NCBI GenBank assembly: GCA_030015575.1
Contig: JASDDO010000006.1
Location: forward strand, 321,270,361-321,334,360
Reading direction: 5' to 3'
Origin: Agapanthus africanus
Lineage: Eukaryota; Streptophyta; Magnoliopsida; Asparagales; Amaryllidaceae
Length of the DNA: 64,000 bases
The position numbers and the translations under genes are program-made. Under the pieces are notes generated by a model. It had not been told where the DNA came from and did no database searches. It was given only the letters and a program-made list of their open reading frames with translations. Of the stretch, positions 1-11,914 are shown piece by piece; within the stretch, counting starts at the first letter, position 1; every line of letters begins with the position of its first letter.

Positions 1-1032
1 TGGCGAGAGAAACTCATCCAATATTGCAAGTTCATCATGCAAAATATTCCCAGCGTCGAAATCCTCAATCAAGTGAAAATCAAATTTCTCAGACACCCCA
101 TCAAAAGCATGGATTTCAATTAATTCAGGTTCTAGGATGGAGGTGCAGAGATCAAAGGGTTTGGGTGTGGTTTCACTTGATAGGGTCCCTTCACAATCCG
201 GTAAATCAAACACTACAAAGTCGCACAACTCATTAAACATTCTATCTTCAATTGGTAAATCATTTGGAACATTCGATAGACATTCGAAACCGGAGTTGTG
301 GAATTCAATTTGCAATGGGTAGATTTGATTTGGAAGGGTATACCGCTCACTCTCACTACTCAAATTCTCAATCTGTTCTATCGCCTCATCATATATTGGA
401 AAATTTGGAGCTAGTTGGAAACTAGCTACCGGGTCACTTAGTTGTATGGGGGCGGTCATGGACGCATTCAAATCCATCATCTGTTTGTACGACATTACCC
501 GAAAGTCTTCTAATGACTGTTCCATACTAAACATGGGTTGTAGAGGAGTTTCTGTAAAAGATTCAACGTTGGTTGGATACATGAAACTCCCAAATAGCTG
601 TGTAGAAGTAATATCTAGGGAAGGTGCAAAAGTTTGGTAGATTGGTAGGAATCGAATGGTTGGACAGCAGTAGGATCAACATTATGATAAGGAGGTCATT
701 GGAATTGTTGATCAAAAGAATTGGAAGTGGTGAAAGGAGTGAAAGATCGGCTACGAGATTGTTCAATTCTGTCGTCAATGGACATGGGTTTTGGAGTTAT
801 AACAGGACTCTCAAAAGTGGTATCAACGTAAGAAGGGGGTAGCTTGAAACGGTTGATACAAAGTGGATTGCGGAGTCCAATTGTTTGTCCTAAATGCGTC
901 TATCCGATCTTTCAAAGAAAGTTTAGGTATGGAGGGATCGTTCGACGTTTGACCAAAGCAAGAACCGTAAGAAATAATGTCTGGTTGTGGATTCCAAAGT
1001 TCGGCAAGAGTTTTTCTAGGTGGGGTACCCAT
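1..1032 (-). pseudogene. Degraded coding region of element V, function not recognised
   Basis: Read leftward from an ATG at 1032, the region first encodes about 69 residues (beginning MGTPPRKTLAELW). It then continues in other frames, with breaks near 830 and 710. From about 660 down to position 1 one frame stays open and encodes an acidic stretch rich in D, E, L and P, containing for example CDFVVFDLPDCEG. No gag fold, zinc knuckle or protease motif is visible. A comparable acidic segment lies between the protease and RT of element Y (37327-37695), so this may be an Athila-type linker moved close to the leader by loss of gag. The product is unknown and the upstream breaks suggest it is dead. 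Confidence 0.4.
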
Positions 1033-2390
1033 GATATGAAGAGAAGAAGAAAAGAAAAGGAGAGGAAAAGAATGTGGTTTTTTTTATATAAGTTAGTTAT
1101 TAACAAAAGAATGAAATATAAACACAAAAATAATCACGACACAAAATACCACACACCTAATCGGTTTAGGGTTTATCTAGGTCAACTAGACCTGCTCAAG
1201 AACTTGATTGTCGAAGTAAAACTGTGTCGAGAAACGGGCTAAGGATATACTGATCACGGGGTCAGGTAAGTGCAGAGATAAGGGGAGGTTTTCCAACACT
1301 TTCACGAAGGTCCTTAATTAGATAACCCTTTCTCTTTTGGCGGTTTCGCCGTGAACACTTTTCTAGAGACCCCGTGAATGATATACCGTTAAGCGGTGTT
1401 CTAAACAGAGTTAACTTCTCCTAATGAGTGTGAAGTCCTTAAAGTCTTAAAATCTAGTTTCTTTTAAAATTTGTGCGGGTAAACGTTATACTCAATTTCA
1501 TGATTTTTTGGCCACGGAAAAGGTGATGAAATCATTTACCGTATGTTGTGGGGTTCGCTTGCCCTTAAGTCTGTATTAATTGATGCAATGTGCAAATCAA
1601 TGAAAAGGTTGTTAAAAACCTTTAAAAAATGATTTTTATGTTTATGCACAGCACTGTAGCAAATAAGGGTTAGTCACTTTTTGCGTTTGATAGCGAACTT
1701 GCAAAGAATTCTACAAAGATATTATATTTGATGCGTCAGATTTGAGAAAAAGGTGTTAGGAAATACGTATCGATAAATTTTCGGGTTAAGAAACCCTCGT
1801 TGAATTGAATCCGGTTAGCTTGGAAAGTTTGCTTGCGTGGGTCAAACTACCCAGATCTTTGACATTGTGCTTCGCAATCACCTTAACCTTGAATGTACAC
1901 TTTGCTCCACATGATCGCAGTTCGCAAATCCGTAAAGATCTGAAAATATTGGAAAACGAATTATAGGTATGAAAAAGCGATATTAATGCCCAAACATCTG
2001 CACACCCAAAATTATAAAAATTAAGCAATAAAATTGAGACAAAATTAGAACACTGGAGCACAGGGAAATTTTTTTGGAGCAAACGGAGGCAAATAATCCG
2101 GCGGCGCCGGGTTTCTGGGGGATGTCGCCAGTTTTCCCTTAGAATTTGGGCTCCAAATTTCTCCATGTATCTCAGTGTTCCAGTAGTGTCTCAATGGTAT
2201 TTTTTAACATTTTTAATTAGTCCCAAAGTGCTTGCAAGTCAAAAATCCAGAGAACAAAAAAAAATGTTAGCAATGTCAATTTTTGTTGGCTTTGAAAATT
2301 TTGATTTTTTAGTTTGTTTTGTTTTTAAAATGGTGTTAGATGATATAAACAAGATTAACCCAAAATAACAAGAATAAAAACGTTACCGTT
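1033..2390 (-). other. Untranslated leader of element V
   Basis: Lies between the primer-binding site and the first ATG of V. Stops are frequent in all frames. I see no internal repeat and no similarity to the other elements here. Leaders of about 1 kb are also seen in Y (33965 to about 35019), so the length fits the element type. Confidence 0.5.
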
Positions 2391-2408
2391 TCCCCGGCAA
2401 TGGCGCCA
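2391..2408 (-). promoter_or_regulatory. Primer-binding site of element V
   Basis: On the minus strand it reads TGGCGCCATTGCCGGGGA, two bases from the LTR end. This is close to the Asp-tRNA-type primer site known from Athila-like plant Ty3/gypsy elements, where a tRNA 3' end primes minus-strand DNA synthesis. It fixes both the strand of V and the inner edge of its 5' LTR. Confidence 0.85.
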
Positions 2409-2410
2409 TT

Positions 2411-3970
2411 TGATTGCACGCTTTTGCCGTGTCGCAATCAGGACGGCGTCGTGTGTAGCTAGCCGCGATGAGTACAGGTCGTCCGTAGGGAGACGATGCG
2501 TTTCACGTTCTTGTTATGATGAGTTAATACGCGTGGTGGAATTGTTTATCTCTAACCTAAGTGTTTATATGCAAGTATAACTTTTGTTAGGAAAATATAG
2601 GTTAGTGTAAGTTAAGGAAATCCGTACTCAATTTTTTGTGCCGAGCTCGACCATCAAAGCTAGAGTAATCGGCAACAACGTGGATTATGGTGCTTAAGCA
2701 CGGTATTTGTGAAATCCAGCTTATTGACCCTTGTCTGTCCGTTCTTGTCGCTTGCTTTCGCCTCCGGCCAATCCGAACGGAAACGGTCATGGTTAGGAAT
2801 CACCGATACGTTGGTAGGGTAGGTGCCTAACGGAGCTCTTGCGTAAGGTTTGGACGGAGTTCAATTGGAAAATATCGGGCAAAGGAAATGAGAAACGAAA
2901 ACCTTAAGTTACACAACCAATCTTTTTCCTAACAACACAAATATTTACAAACCATCACAACAACAAAGAAAAAGAGCAAAGAAAATGATACAAAGAAAAG
3001 AATAAACAACATTGCAAGAAAGTGAATGGCAAGATAATAAAATGAGCAAGTAAAGGGCAAGAATTAAAATTGCAAGTAAAGCAAGAGAAATACTAAGAAC
3101 CCAAAGTGCAAAAAATGAGAGCTTTATTATATCCAAATGATACAACCTTGAGTTCAATAACCAAAACTTAAACTTGCAAGCACAATGAAGAGGTTGCAAG
3201 ATCAATAGAAGGTAAGGAGCTCAAGGGAAACTAGCTATGTACAAGAAAAAAAGAGAAAAGGGAAACAAAGAGTAAAAGTTGTTCTAGTGTAAAAGAATGT
3301 TGGACCCTCTCTCCCTTGCTCACTGATTTGTATTTATAGGCTCAAAATAAAATTAAACAAGTAATAAAAATGAGATGATGTGACTGCAAGAGAGGGACAG
3401 AAGAAAGATGGGGACAATTGGACACAGTGGGGCCAGCGAGATCGGATTTATGGGGCATGTCGTCGGCCCAAATCCGAGCAACTTGGCTCGTGTTGGTGCT
3501 GTGGTCTTGTATTCTCTCGACAAGTCCACTAGTGCTGCTTGATTTGCCTATATGAACCTGGTCTTCACTCAAGGATTTGGAGGGAAACTTGATGCTTTAT
3601 ATCACATCAATACTTTTTGCATTAACTTACTCACACACCCACTTGCACAGGTCATCATTTGTGTGTGCCATGGGCAGCCCCACGATGGTCCTAATGCTAA
3701 AGAGCATGTGTACACTTGCATTGTGTTGGACCAAAATGTGTGTACACTAGTTTATTTGCAAAAACTCTTTGGATATCGATCGGTTTGCAGTTCCGGTTGC
3801 AGTGTCGGCTCACAAATGTTATATCCGTGATTTTGAGTGTGTTTCCAGTATTCTGTCACTGATACCTGTAATCTGTAATTACTGAGCAGACACTGCTTAA
3901 TAGTACCGATATATACAAAAAAATAGATAATGAATGAGTGGTATTAAAATGCAGTTTTCTGAGATGAACA
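2411..3970 (-). repeat. 5' LTR of element V
   Basis: 1,560 bp, TG at 2411 and CA at 3969-3970 when read on the plus strand. The inner end abuts the primer-binding site. The outer end was chosen because the last ~100 bases resemble the end of the W LTR (up to 63063), both ending in GAACA. A TATA box sits at 3331-3338 on the minus strand. No second LTR of V lies in the window. Confidence 0.75.
3331..3338 (-). promoter_or_regulatory. TATA box of element V LTR
   Basis: On the minus strand TATAAATA is followed within about 30 bases by a purine-rich stretch, as expected of an LTR promoter. The same element is found in the W LTR at 62573-62580. Confidence 0.6.
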
Positions 3971-4631
3971 CACGTCCCATCCTTTCTTATATCGTTGGGC
4001 GTGTGCGGTTGTTGTCTTGGTGGATGGCTGCTTTCGGACTGCTCGGCTGTTGCTGCGTATTGGCGATAAGGTTTCATTCCTTTGCCCTTATTATTTCGGG
4101 GACCCTGGCCTGAAAAGGAAGGATCATGACCCATTGATCCATCTGGGACAGTTTATCAATCAACGTCTGGAACATGGTTGGTTTGAAAAAGGTTATAAAT
4201 TGGGATACGGTCGATTGAGAATCGATAGTCCCAATAAACATCCCTACAGCTAGATACTCAATGCGCTGTTCGCATTTGGACCACAAGTTTAGCCATCCGA
4301 TCACGTATTGGACCCATGTTTTCCCTGGCTTGACCTTGAAATTAATCTGCACCATGATTGAAATGCGTTCACTCACACTGGCGAACCTTTGCGTGAAGAG
4401 CAGCTCCATCTCAGAGAAGGTCTTTACAAAGTCATTTAGGAGCTCCGAGTACTATTCGATTGCCGTCTCTGATAAGCTTCCGACGAATTGGCGAAGCAGC
4501 AATTTGTCGTTGCCTCCAGTATTGCTATACAGAACTCTGAACTATGCAACGTGTTGATAGGGATTACTCGTTCCTTTATATACGTGGAACTTTGGGGTCG
4601 TATATCCCGGTGGGTATTTCATCTGGTCATA
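3971..4631 (-). pseudogene. gag: Element U: Tat-like gag fragment
   Basis: Read leftward from 4631, the sequence encodes a Tat-type retrotransposon gag core. A Y-P-x-G-Y-x-x-P-K-F block is followed by GGNDKLLLRQFV and then ELLFTQRFASVSERIS. All three align in order with the gag of X1, X2 and X3, but at lower similarity. Gag would form the capsid of the element's particle. Two stops lie early in the fragment; one is TAG (plus positions 4452-4454), where the X family has Trp in a DWY motif. The frame shifts near 4100 into a basic Q/P-rich stretch. V truncates it at 3970 and T at 4632. It is the oldest layer visible at this end. Confidence 0.75.
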
Positions 4632-5482
4632 TGTCATGCCCCGCTTCCCAGTGGACAGAAACGGTGACGTGGCGAGGCCCGCGACGTATTTATTTCGAGA
4701 AGGTTATTTACCGGAATAAATACGCTATGCGTAAATGAGCAATATAAAATGACAAGAAATTGACATAAGATTTAAACTTCAACAACTTTATTTACATTCA
4801 AACTTGATACATTTACAATAGATGAGTTCAACTAAAAAGGAAATACGAGAACAAAAATGCCTAAACAGGTGGTATACATAAACTAAAAAAAATGATGAGT
4901 TAGTATAAACTTGAGTGGTGGTCTGGTCGTAATCCCCTGCAGTCTCTTCTATCTCCTCAGTTTCTGGACTACCTGGCGAACATCCAAAAAACGAAAGAGA
5001 TAGGTGGATGCCCGTCAGTGAACTTTCACTCGGTAAGTCCCCAAGTAAAGGTGTGAAGTATAAAAGTATAATGATAAGTTGGAAATGGGTATCATGAAGC
5101 AATGGACTAGGAGATATGGTGTTTAAACATGTCATTTAATATAAGCAGGGCAATTCTATGTAACATGCAGTTATATATATCATGGCAAAATAACATGAGC
5201 ATAGTATAGCATGGCCGTGTAGTGTATATATAGTGAACATGAGGTACTTGTAGGTGTCGTAAAAAGGTCTTTGCAAGGGTAAACTAATCTAACGCAAGTT
5301 CAAGAGTGAATGTCAACCAATCTCAAGAGTGTTCTCGAACCCAACATGCTGTAATCTAAGGGTAAGGAACCAAGAGTCCGAATCAAGAGTTAGTAACGGA
5401 ACTTTAACCTAATTTTGAAGTATTCCAAACTCAACAGGTAATAATTCAGGAGTAAGGAAATACAGGCCCTCATGATAGATTG
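4632..5482 (-). repeat. Fragment T: LTR-like end of another chromovirus-type element
   Basis: Starts with TGTCATGCCCCGC, like the TGTCATGACCCG end of the Z LTR, directly where the U gag similarity stops. The two sequences otherwise differ. It would be the 3' terminus of a minus-strand LTR, cut at 5482 by Z. No coding sequence is seen. The call rests on terminal similarity and position only, and the rest of T is outside the window. Confidence 0.45.
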
Positions 5483-6663
5483 TGTCATGACCCGAAGGTG
5501 GAATGTGACTGGCACTTAAATCACGCAACGTCTAAAGGCGTAACGTAATTCAAGTAAGCCAAAATCACAGAATCTAAACTGTGAAATAAAATAAAATGGT
5601 AAAATACTTGTTTAAAAGGTTAATTTTAAATACAAAAGTTATATCAAAATCTTTGAAGATTCAAGTTATTATAAAAATTTCGGCAGCATTTCCTTTGTAA
5701 AACTGATCCCAAAACCGATACATAACATGAATATACATAAGCAATAATAATAGGCATCCCTAAACGGGAGCTAGCACTTCACCGATTTGGCGGAACAAAA
5801 ACACAAGCAATAATAAATCATCATAGTGCGAAGCAATAAAAAAGTAAGGAAAGAAAAACTTCGCCCACAAAGAAAAACATAAAAGTCGGCTCACACGAGT
5901 TCGACACCAGATGTCAATATAATACAAGTCTCACAGTCTCGTCTCTAAGTCAAATGTACAAGTTGTAGATGGAGTATACTAGATACAAAAAGAGAACATG
6001 CAAGATGGAAAAACAAAAGAATAACCGCATAACCCACATACAAAATATCAGGACTAAAAGTCGAAGCAAAAGAAGTAGCAGAAGTGGTAGCAGTGTGCCC
6101 CGCCGCGACTGTGCTGACGGATCGGTCCTGCAAGACACTGTGGTACAACGGGAGTGAGTTGCCAGCTTATGTGAGTAAGTAACATCATATGAGACAATCG
6201 CAAGTATGCAAGTAAAGGCGTCAGATCCTAATTATCAATTATGATGCGATGTACTAGCATATATGCGACATAATTAAGTGATCAAGTATGAAATCTGGAT
6301 ATATCTGCTATGAGAAAACTAAGTATGTCTTAATAAATTATGGTATGGTAGAACTAAACTATCATCAATAAAAACAACATAATCCCGTGTCAAGCATCGA
6401 CACTCAAATCTCAATATGTCGGGTGTCGTCTCTTAGATCGGCCCTCAAATCTATTTGAATCATATGACTCCGTTCGGTATCCTCTGGATATCCGCCGGAC
6501 CAAACAGTCACCGGTAGGTATTGTTCTCCTGCCAGGCTCAACGTCTCTCTATACAATTTTCTTACCCCGGGGTACCTTACCGGGTCCACCATGTACCTGC
6601 AGACGGTGCATTCTCTCTCCTCTAATTGGGTATACACATAACTCAAGAACCGAGAAAACTCAT
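5483..6663 (-). repeat. 3' LTR of Z, left part
   Basis: Begins TGTCATGACCCGAAGG and matches 58678 to about 59850 closely along its length. At 6663 it is cut by X1, and the sequence resumes at 47720. The uninterrupted right-hand copy runs straight across the equivalent site near 59850, which confirms the break is an insertion. Confidence 0.9.
6659..6663. repeat. Target-site duplication of X1, left copy (CTCAT)
   Basis: CTCAT directly precedes the X1 LTR start and recurs at 47715-47719 directly after its other end. The flanking sequence on both sides is the same Z LTR. Confidence 0.95.
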
Positions 6664-6999
6664 TGTTGGGGTCGAAATTTACACTCCGGTGGACCAAGTC
6701 AAAATCAAAGTCAACCCCAAACCAAGTGGGCCCAAGCCCAGGTCAAGTAGGCCAATACCCGGGTCGAGCCCGAACACGAAGCGTCTGGCCTTCCGCCATG
6801 CCAAAATAAAAATTTTGTAATAAATAATTTTGGTGTATTTCCTTTTTTTATTTTTTGAATAAATGTAAGAAAAATGGGCATAAAGCCAAATTTTTGAAAA
6901 GCCCATGGCTTATGTGCAAAAAGAAATAGCACACGAGGTATGGGATGGGCAAAATGCCATTTTGTAAAGCCCATGGGGCTATATGTAAAGTGTATAGCC

Positions 7000-7007
7000 T
7001 ATAAAGG
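7000..7007 (+). promoter_or_regulatory. TATA box of X1 5' LTR
   Basis: TATAAAGG, conserved in the 3' LTR (46555-46562) and on the minus strand in both X3 LTRs (17828-17835, 24609-24616). X2 has TATATAAG at the same place. The transcript would start just downstream, so the GC-rich array falls inside the RNA. Confidence 0.7.
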
Positions 7008-7374
7008 CAAAGATAATGAAAATGTTTAACAACTTTTTTCTCTCTCCCAAAAAAAATCAAGATCTGTGCTCTTTCTCCTTCCTCAAGGTTCTAAAACCTT
7101 CTTCTTTCTTTTGAATTAAATCAAGAGTTTTACTTTTCCTTTTCCAAAACTAAATAGCTTTTCACCACAAAATCCACAAAGAGGAACTTGGATCTTCCAT
7201 CAGATCTTAAAAAGAAGAGATTTTTAAAATCTCACCCCTCTTGTTATCCAAGAGCCGGCCAACAAAGGAGGAAGAAGGAGACCCATCTCCAAAGACCCCA
7301 CTTTAGGGAAGATCCAAGGCTCAAGGGTAGAAGCCCCTTCATCAGCTTCAAAAATATCTTAGGAGTTTAACTCC

Positions 7375-7386
7375 TCATATATATAC

Positions 7387-7421
<35 letters not shown>
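7375..7421. repeat. TA/CA microsatellite in X1 5' LTR
   Basis: A run of AT dinucleotides followed by about ten AC dinucleotides. The 3' LTR has only a CA tract at the same place (46928-46953). Confidence 0.9.
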
Positions 7422-7422
<1 letters not shown>

Positions 7423-7489
7423 AATAATAAGTATTTCTTTCTGGGAGCACAACTCCCAGTGCTGGGACCAAGTCTCTTTTGCCGTCCAG

Positions 7490-7900
7490 CACTCGAGCGC
7501 CCACGTGGTTGACATGTGAGGTGCTAGCGCTCAAAGCGCTAGCGCCTAAAGCGCTAGCGCCCAAGCGCTCATGTGCTTGGCACGTGAGGTGCTAGCACCT
7601 AAAGCGCTAGCATCCGAGCGCCCACGTGCCTGGCACGTATGGCGCTAGCGCTAGCGCCCAAAGCGCTAGCATCCGAGCGCCCATGTGCCTGGCACGTGTG
7701 GCGCTAGCGCCCAAAGCGCTAGCGCCCAAATCGTGAGTGCCTAAGCGCCTACGTGCGGGACACGTGAGACGCTAGCGCCCCAGCCCCCACGTTCCTGGAA
7801 CGTGAGGCGCTAGCGTCTTGGCACCCAAAGCGCTAGCGCCCAAGGCGATAGCGCCAGTGCCCAAGCACCCGCGTGCCGTGCACGTGAGGCGCTGGCGCTT
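7490..7900 (+). repeat. GC-rich CACGTG/GCGCTAGCGC array in X1 5' LTR
   Basis: Degenerate tandem units built from CACGTG (often as a G-box hairpin, for example GTGCCTGGCACGTG), GCGCTAGCGCCC and CAAAGCGCTAGCG. The block stands out from the AT-rich sequence around it. A shorter, more eroded array sits at the same LTR position at 47030-47330. G-box sequences can bind plant bZIP and bHLH proteins, but the location downstream of the TATA box gives no direct evidence of a promoter role. Confidence 0.85.
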
Positions 7901-8271
7901 TCTCCCATGAATCCTTTGGATGCCCTTTCCCTTACACACACACACACTCTGCAACACCAGCCCGCTATCCGGGTAGCAGGACCCCCGTAAACACTCTGCG
8001 GGGCCCCCGATATATCCAAAACTCTTTCAAAACACAACACATATACACTTCACATTGAGTTTGCATGACCTGTTTGACCCGTTAATTGGAGGTCTTCTTA
8101 CTCCAAAGACGAGGGGTAATTAACGACAGCTTAGTCCACGGCTGCCAGAGATTCGGATCCCCACAATCAATAAACCCTAGCCTACCCTTGGCATGGGGAA
8201 TCTGTAATGCGCCTGACAAGCGCGCACGTATTCCCATCTCAATGGGGTGACAAAAAACACCCTACAGGTTC

Positions 8272-8290
8272 TGGCACGCCCGGTGGGACC
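8272..8290 (+). promoter_or_regulatory. Primer-binding site of X1
   Basis: TGGCACGCCCGGTGGGACC begins five bases after the LTR end. The same site follows the 5' LTR of X2 (13101-13119) and, on the minus strand, X3 (23384-23402). It should pair with a tRNA 3' end, but I did not assign which tRNA. Confidence 0.85.
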
Positions 8291-8404
8291 TTTCCCTCCT
8301 TCCATATCTCGGGTCAAGTGTTCATGCAAACTTATTTAACATATATGCCGATGTTTGTACTGAAATAAAGTTTTTTTTCATGCAGCAATCAACTTTCAAT
8401 GACA

Positions 8405-10992
8405 ATGTCTCCTAAGATGGATCCAGCTTCTGATGCGACCCCGATTCTGTACGTGGTTAAGATCAATACTCGTGTGGTTCTCCCCGCAAGCCTCAGTCGA
8501 CAGTAGGAGGAACCGCCCCGCCAGTTTGGTTCCGTCATCATCTACCCTATCGGAAGTGCTCATCTGGCAGAAATCCCGGCAAAACAGGTGGCCAAGACGG
8601 TCTCAAGGGGCAAGAGGCTGAATGTTGTGATCGCTAAGGCACCACAACCGAAACATAAGACGGTGTCTGAACGACTCTCTGGTTCTCCAGCTGGAGGCGA
8701 GTCTTTCGGTACAGAGGGCAACATCAAACGTTGCGGACGAGCTCAGGCGATGACTCTAACAAATGCACAATAAGGCGTATCTCCAAAGCCCTCCATCGCT
8801 CGGTCTATGGTGGCTTCCCGAAGAGCTATAACCAACCAAGTGCTCAAAACAGAAAGGCTAAGACAGAAGCGGCTCAGGTATCGAGCCAACAAAAGAGCCA
8901 GGACTCCGGCCAAGTGAAATCTTGTGAGATTCCAAAGCAGAGTCATCCTGCGACGACAGCTGAGTCGGCCGTAAAAATCAGCAATTCCTTCGAACCTCTG
9001 AAGTGGGTTCAGAAAAATGCCATGACTGCCAGAATCAAGAAAACAGCAGTCCGAACGTTGCTACAAAGAGACGTGTCCTGGCCCCAACACAAAAAGTATG
9101 ACACTGTCACTTTAAGAGTATACCAAGCGCTCTGTGCCGCGTGAAAACAGCAGGCAAAACCAAAAAGGAAGCGTCAGGACCATTCAAGAATCCTTCCAGG
9201 CCAGCCGCCTTCAGTCGACTGACCGTTACCGAAATAAGAGGGTCAAGACAGCGATCCATGAAATCAGCCGCCGATAATAAAAAGTTGGCTGTATATGTTA
9301 TCCATACGGTCTATATGGTGGGTAGGCTCCCCAGCGACAATCTTCGTAGTAAAAGCAAGGATGGGGCCACCACATCCCAAGCCCAATCTGGCTTGAATGT
9401 GGTTGCTGCTTTCCAAGAACTGCCGCCTCTGCAGGATGATGAAAACCCTCTCAACGAGGATGATAGGAAGAAAGACCCCTCAGTCCATATAGAGTCAAGC
9501 TCGGACAGCGAGGAAGAGGCGACTTTCCGTCCCAGGACCGCGGAGCAAGAGTTGCTTCAAGAGCTTCGAAAACAGCTTAGGAGTAAGGATAAAGAGATGG
9601 CCAAGCTCTATTCGAAAATTGACGACCTGACGAACGTTGTCATGCAGCTTACGGCTCAAATTGCTCGAGAGCCTCCTAATCAAGCACAAGTCGCTACTCA
9701 TGAGCCGGATGATGATAATCCGAAGCGGCCGATGCATGTCCCTTTGGGTCCAAGATTGGTTGAGCCGCACGAAAGCCGGCCACATTCCGCTTTTGGGGAT
9801 GCCTTGGCCCCAGATAGCACTATCCCACTAACACAAGATCGGATAATGGATTTGGTCACCAGCAAGGTTAAAACATTGGTGGCCGAAGCTGAAGCTCAGA
9901 AAGAAATTGGCAGTAGTGGGCGGCCATATCCCGCACAGTACGATCTGATCGATTTCCGGAGCGGCTACATTATTCCTAAGTTCAGAAGATTTGATGGGAC
10001 GGGAAATCCAAATCAGCACGTCGCCCACTTTAAAGTATCGTGCGGAAATACATAGGGCAATGATGCGCTCCTTCTTTTTCAGTTTGTCAACAGCCTGACC
10101 GGTGTCGCTTTCAACTGGTACGCGAGTATACCAGATGGGTCCGTTATTACCTTTGCCCAAATGGAGTCTCTGTTTCGGCAAAGGTTCATAAGTGTCAGTG
10201 ATAAAATCTCCATTGCTGATCTTGTGAGGACCAAGCCGGGGAAGAATGAAAGCAACACTGACTTTATCGCCCGATGGCGTAATCTCACAGTTAAGTGCGA
10301 ACCGCCGCGAGCAGGACCAGTCCGTCAGCCTTCTTATTGGGAACCTCAGCAATTGGATGGTCCCATTCTTGTGTACAGCAGGCCTCAAGACGTTTCAAGA
10401 GCTAACCAAGAAAGTCCAAATGCTGGAACGCTCGAAGCAAGAGTCTACCCCGGACTCTCAGAGAGACAGGACTTGGAAAAGCAAGCGGGATGACAACCAT
10501 AGAAGCGGGAGTTCCAACAGTACCAATGTCTTCAATGCGTCCGACAATGAAGACAAGCGAAAGGCAGGCGATTCCAAAACCAACCGGCCTCGAAGTCCAT
10601 TGCTGGGAGGAGAAGGGCTTTCCCTAGGAGAGAAAAAGAACAAGGTTTACTCTTTAAGAAGGGATAAGGTCCACAAGATATTCAAAGATGCCTTGAATAA
10701 TGGTCTACAATTGCCGGAGTCGAAGAGACCCCACGAAGCAAAAATGATCGACAATCCCCTGTATTGCCCGTACCACAGAGTAGTGAGCCATGCGATCGAG
10801 GATTGCTATATCTCCAAAGAATGGGTCGAGAAGCAGTATAAGGCTGGAGAGATTGAGATGTCCAAAAGTGTGTTGGTGAACAATCAAGTTGCAACCACCA
10901 ACTTTATACAGACAGAAGCTGATGCCTTCTGGGAGCAGACAGCCGAACCCGCTGCCCTGGGAAATGCAACGGACTCACCGCAGCCTCCGTAG
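8405..10992 (+). pseudogene. gag: X1 gag, broken
   Basis: Starts at the ATG shared with X2 and X3 (MSPKM). The order is: N-terminal basic P/Q-rich part; an acidic linker with TFRPRTAEQELLQELRKQL and a coiled-coil-like segment (9510-9660); the gag core with GRFDGTGN-type and ESLFRQRF motifs (about 9960-10300); and a C-terminal C-x2-H-x4-GH-x4-C-type knuckle-like motif (10760-10805). Gag would build the particle and bind element RNA. Breaks: TAG at 8504-8506 (Trp in X3), TAA at 8771-8773, a frame change before 9141, TAG at 10053-10055 and a frame change near 10305. Compared with X3, X1 carries extra sequence between about 8915 and 9270. Confidence 0.88.
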
Positions 10993-11590
10993 GGTACACA
11001 CATATCTAATAAGACGAAGAAGATGATAAAGCTACTTCAGAAAGAGCCCAGGACGGAATGGGAAGGGAAGAAGAAGCCTACCATTTCAGCTGCCAATGCG
11101 GCTCCATCAGGCTCAAAATCCAAAAAGCTCAAGAAGAAGAAAAGTGTAGGTCGGGGCGAAAAAGAGTCTGCAGGGAGATCGACCATTCAAAAATATATTG
11201 ATTCCCTCGAAGACTATGAACAGAAGGAAAGAACTCTGATTCAATTGAAAGAGTTCCTCCCTATAGAAGTGGCTGAAATTCTGGAGGAGTTAGAGGAAAA
11301 CTCCAATGAAGAGATCCCTATAGTGACCTGCTACGCCATCCATCTTGGCAGCGCTCTGAGGAGGAGCTCTGTTTTCCCGAATAGGACGAGGAGCTCGCCA
11401 TAAGGGCCAACCAAATCCAGCTCAGAAGCGGCAGGGCTCTGCCGCCAAATCAGGACAACGCCCCAAAAGGAAAGGAAAAACAGGTGGCTAATGATTAAAA
11501 TGGCAGAGAACTAGCTAATGAAAACTTCAGTTCTTCCTCGGTGGACTATAATATCTTGGCTCATCTCCGGAAGCTTCCGTCTCTCATGAG
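10993..11590 (+). pseudogene. X1 gag-pol linker and start of protease region
   Basis: After the gag stop the same frame continues into a lysine-rich segment (KKLKKKKS near 11130) and an acidic stretch ending at 11403. A frame change then gives an IQLRSGR motif near 11420, typical of the region ahead of the protease in Tat elements. The reading frame runs into the X2 insertion at 11590 and resumes at 28782 after the duplicated ATGAG. Confidence 0.65.
11586..11590. repeat. Target-site duplication of X2, left copy (ATGAG)
   Basis: ATGAG directly before the X2 LTR; the second copy is 28777-28781. The coding sequence of X1 is continuous across the joined site when one copy is ignored. Confidence 0.95.
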
Positions 11591-11906
11591 TGTTGGGGTC
11601 AAAATTTGCACCCCCAGTTGACCGAGTCAAAGTCAAGGTCAACCCCAAGCCAGGTGGGCCCAAGCCCAGGTCAAGCGGGCCCATGCCCAAGTCGAGCCCG
11701 CGACCAGCCTCCTCCATGCCAAAATATAGATCATGTAATAAATAATTTTTATGTAATTTTTTATGCATGAATGTATGCAAAATGGGCATAAAGCCAAATT
11801 TTTGTAAAACCCATGGCTTATGTGCAAAAAGAAATGGCACATGAGCCATGGGATGGGCAAATGCCATTTTGTAAAGCCCAAGAGGCTATATGTAAATATG
11901 TAAGCC

Positions 11907-11914
11907 TATATAAG
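11907..11914 (+). promoter_or_regulatory. TATA box of X2 5' LTR
   Basis: TATATAAG, repeated in the 3' LTR at 27392-27399. Confidence 0.65.

Larger units (their letters stand above)
1..3970 (-). mobile_element. Element V: partial Athila-like LTR retrotransposon (5' LTR plus start of interior)
   Basis: Minus-strand element running off the left edge. It has a 5' LTR (2411-3970), a primer-binding site (2391-2408), a leader of about 1.35 kb and the start of a degraded coding region. The outer LTR end was placed by eye from similarity to the LTR end of W near 63063; the inner end is fixed by the primer site. It lies in the gag fragment of element U, whose similarity stops at 3970/3971. The second target-site copy is outside the window, so the insertion cannot be proven here. 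The lineage is inferred from the primer site and LTR length. Confidence 0.75.
6664..8266 (+). repeat. 5' LTR of X1
   Basis: 1,603 bp, from TGTTGGGGTCG to ACCCTACA. A TATA box lies at 7000-7007, a TA/CA microsatellite at 7375-7421 and a GC-rich CACGTG array at about 7490-7900. The 3' copy is 46219-47714 (1,496 bp); the length difference lies mostly in the microsatellite and the GC-rich array. Confidence 0.93.

Noticed and set aside
3552-3830. Plus-strand 92-residue frame as a host gene
   Set aside because: It lies wholly within the V LTR, opposite to its transcription, with no recognisable domain.
5945-6157. Short overlapping frames in the Z LTR (also 59164-59352)
   Set aside because: Conserved between the two Z LTRs only because the LTRs are copies; no start context or domain.
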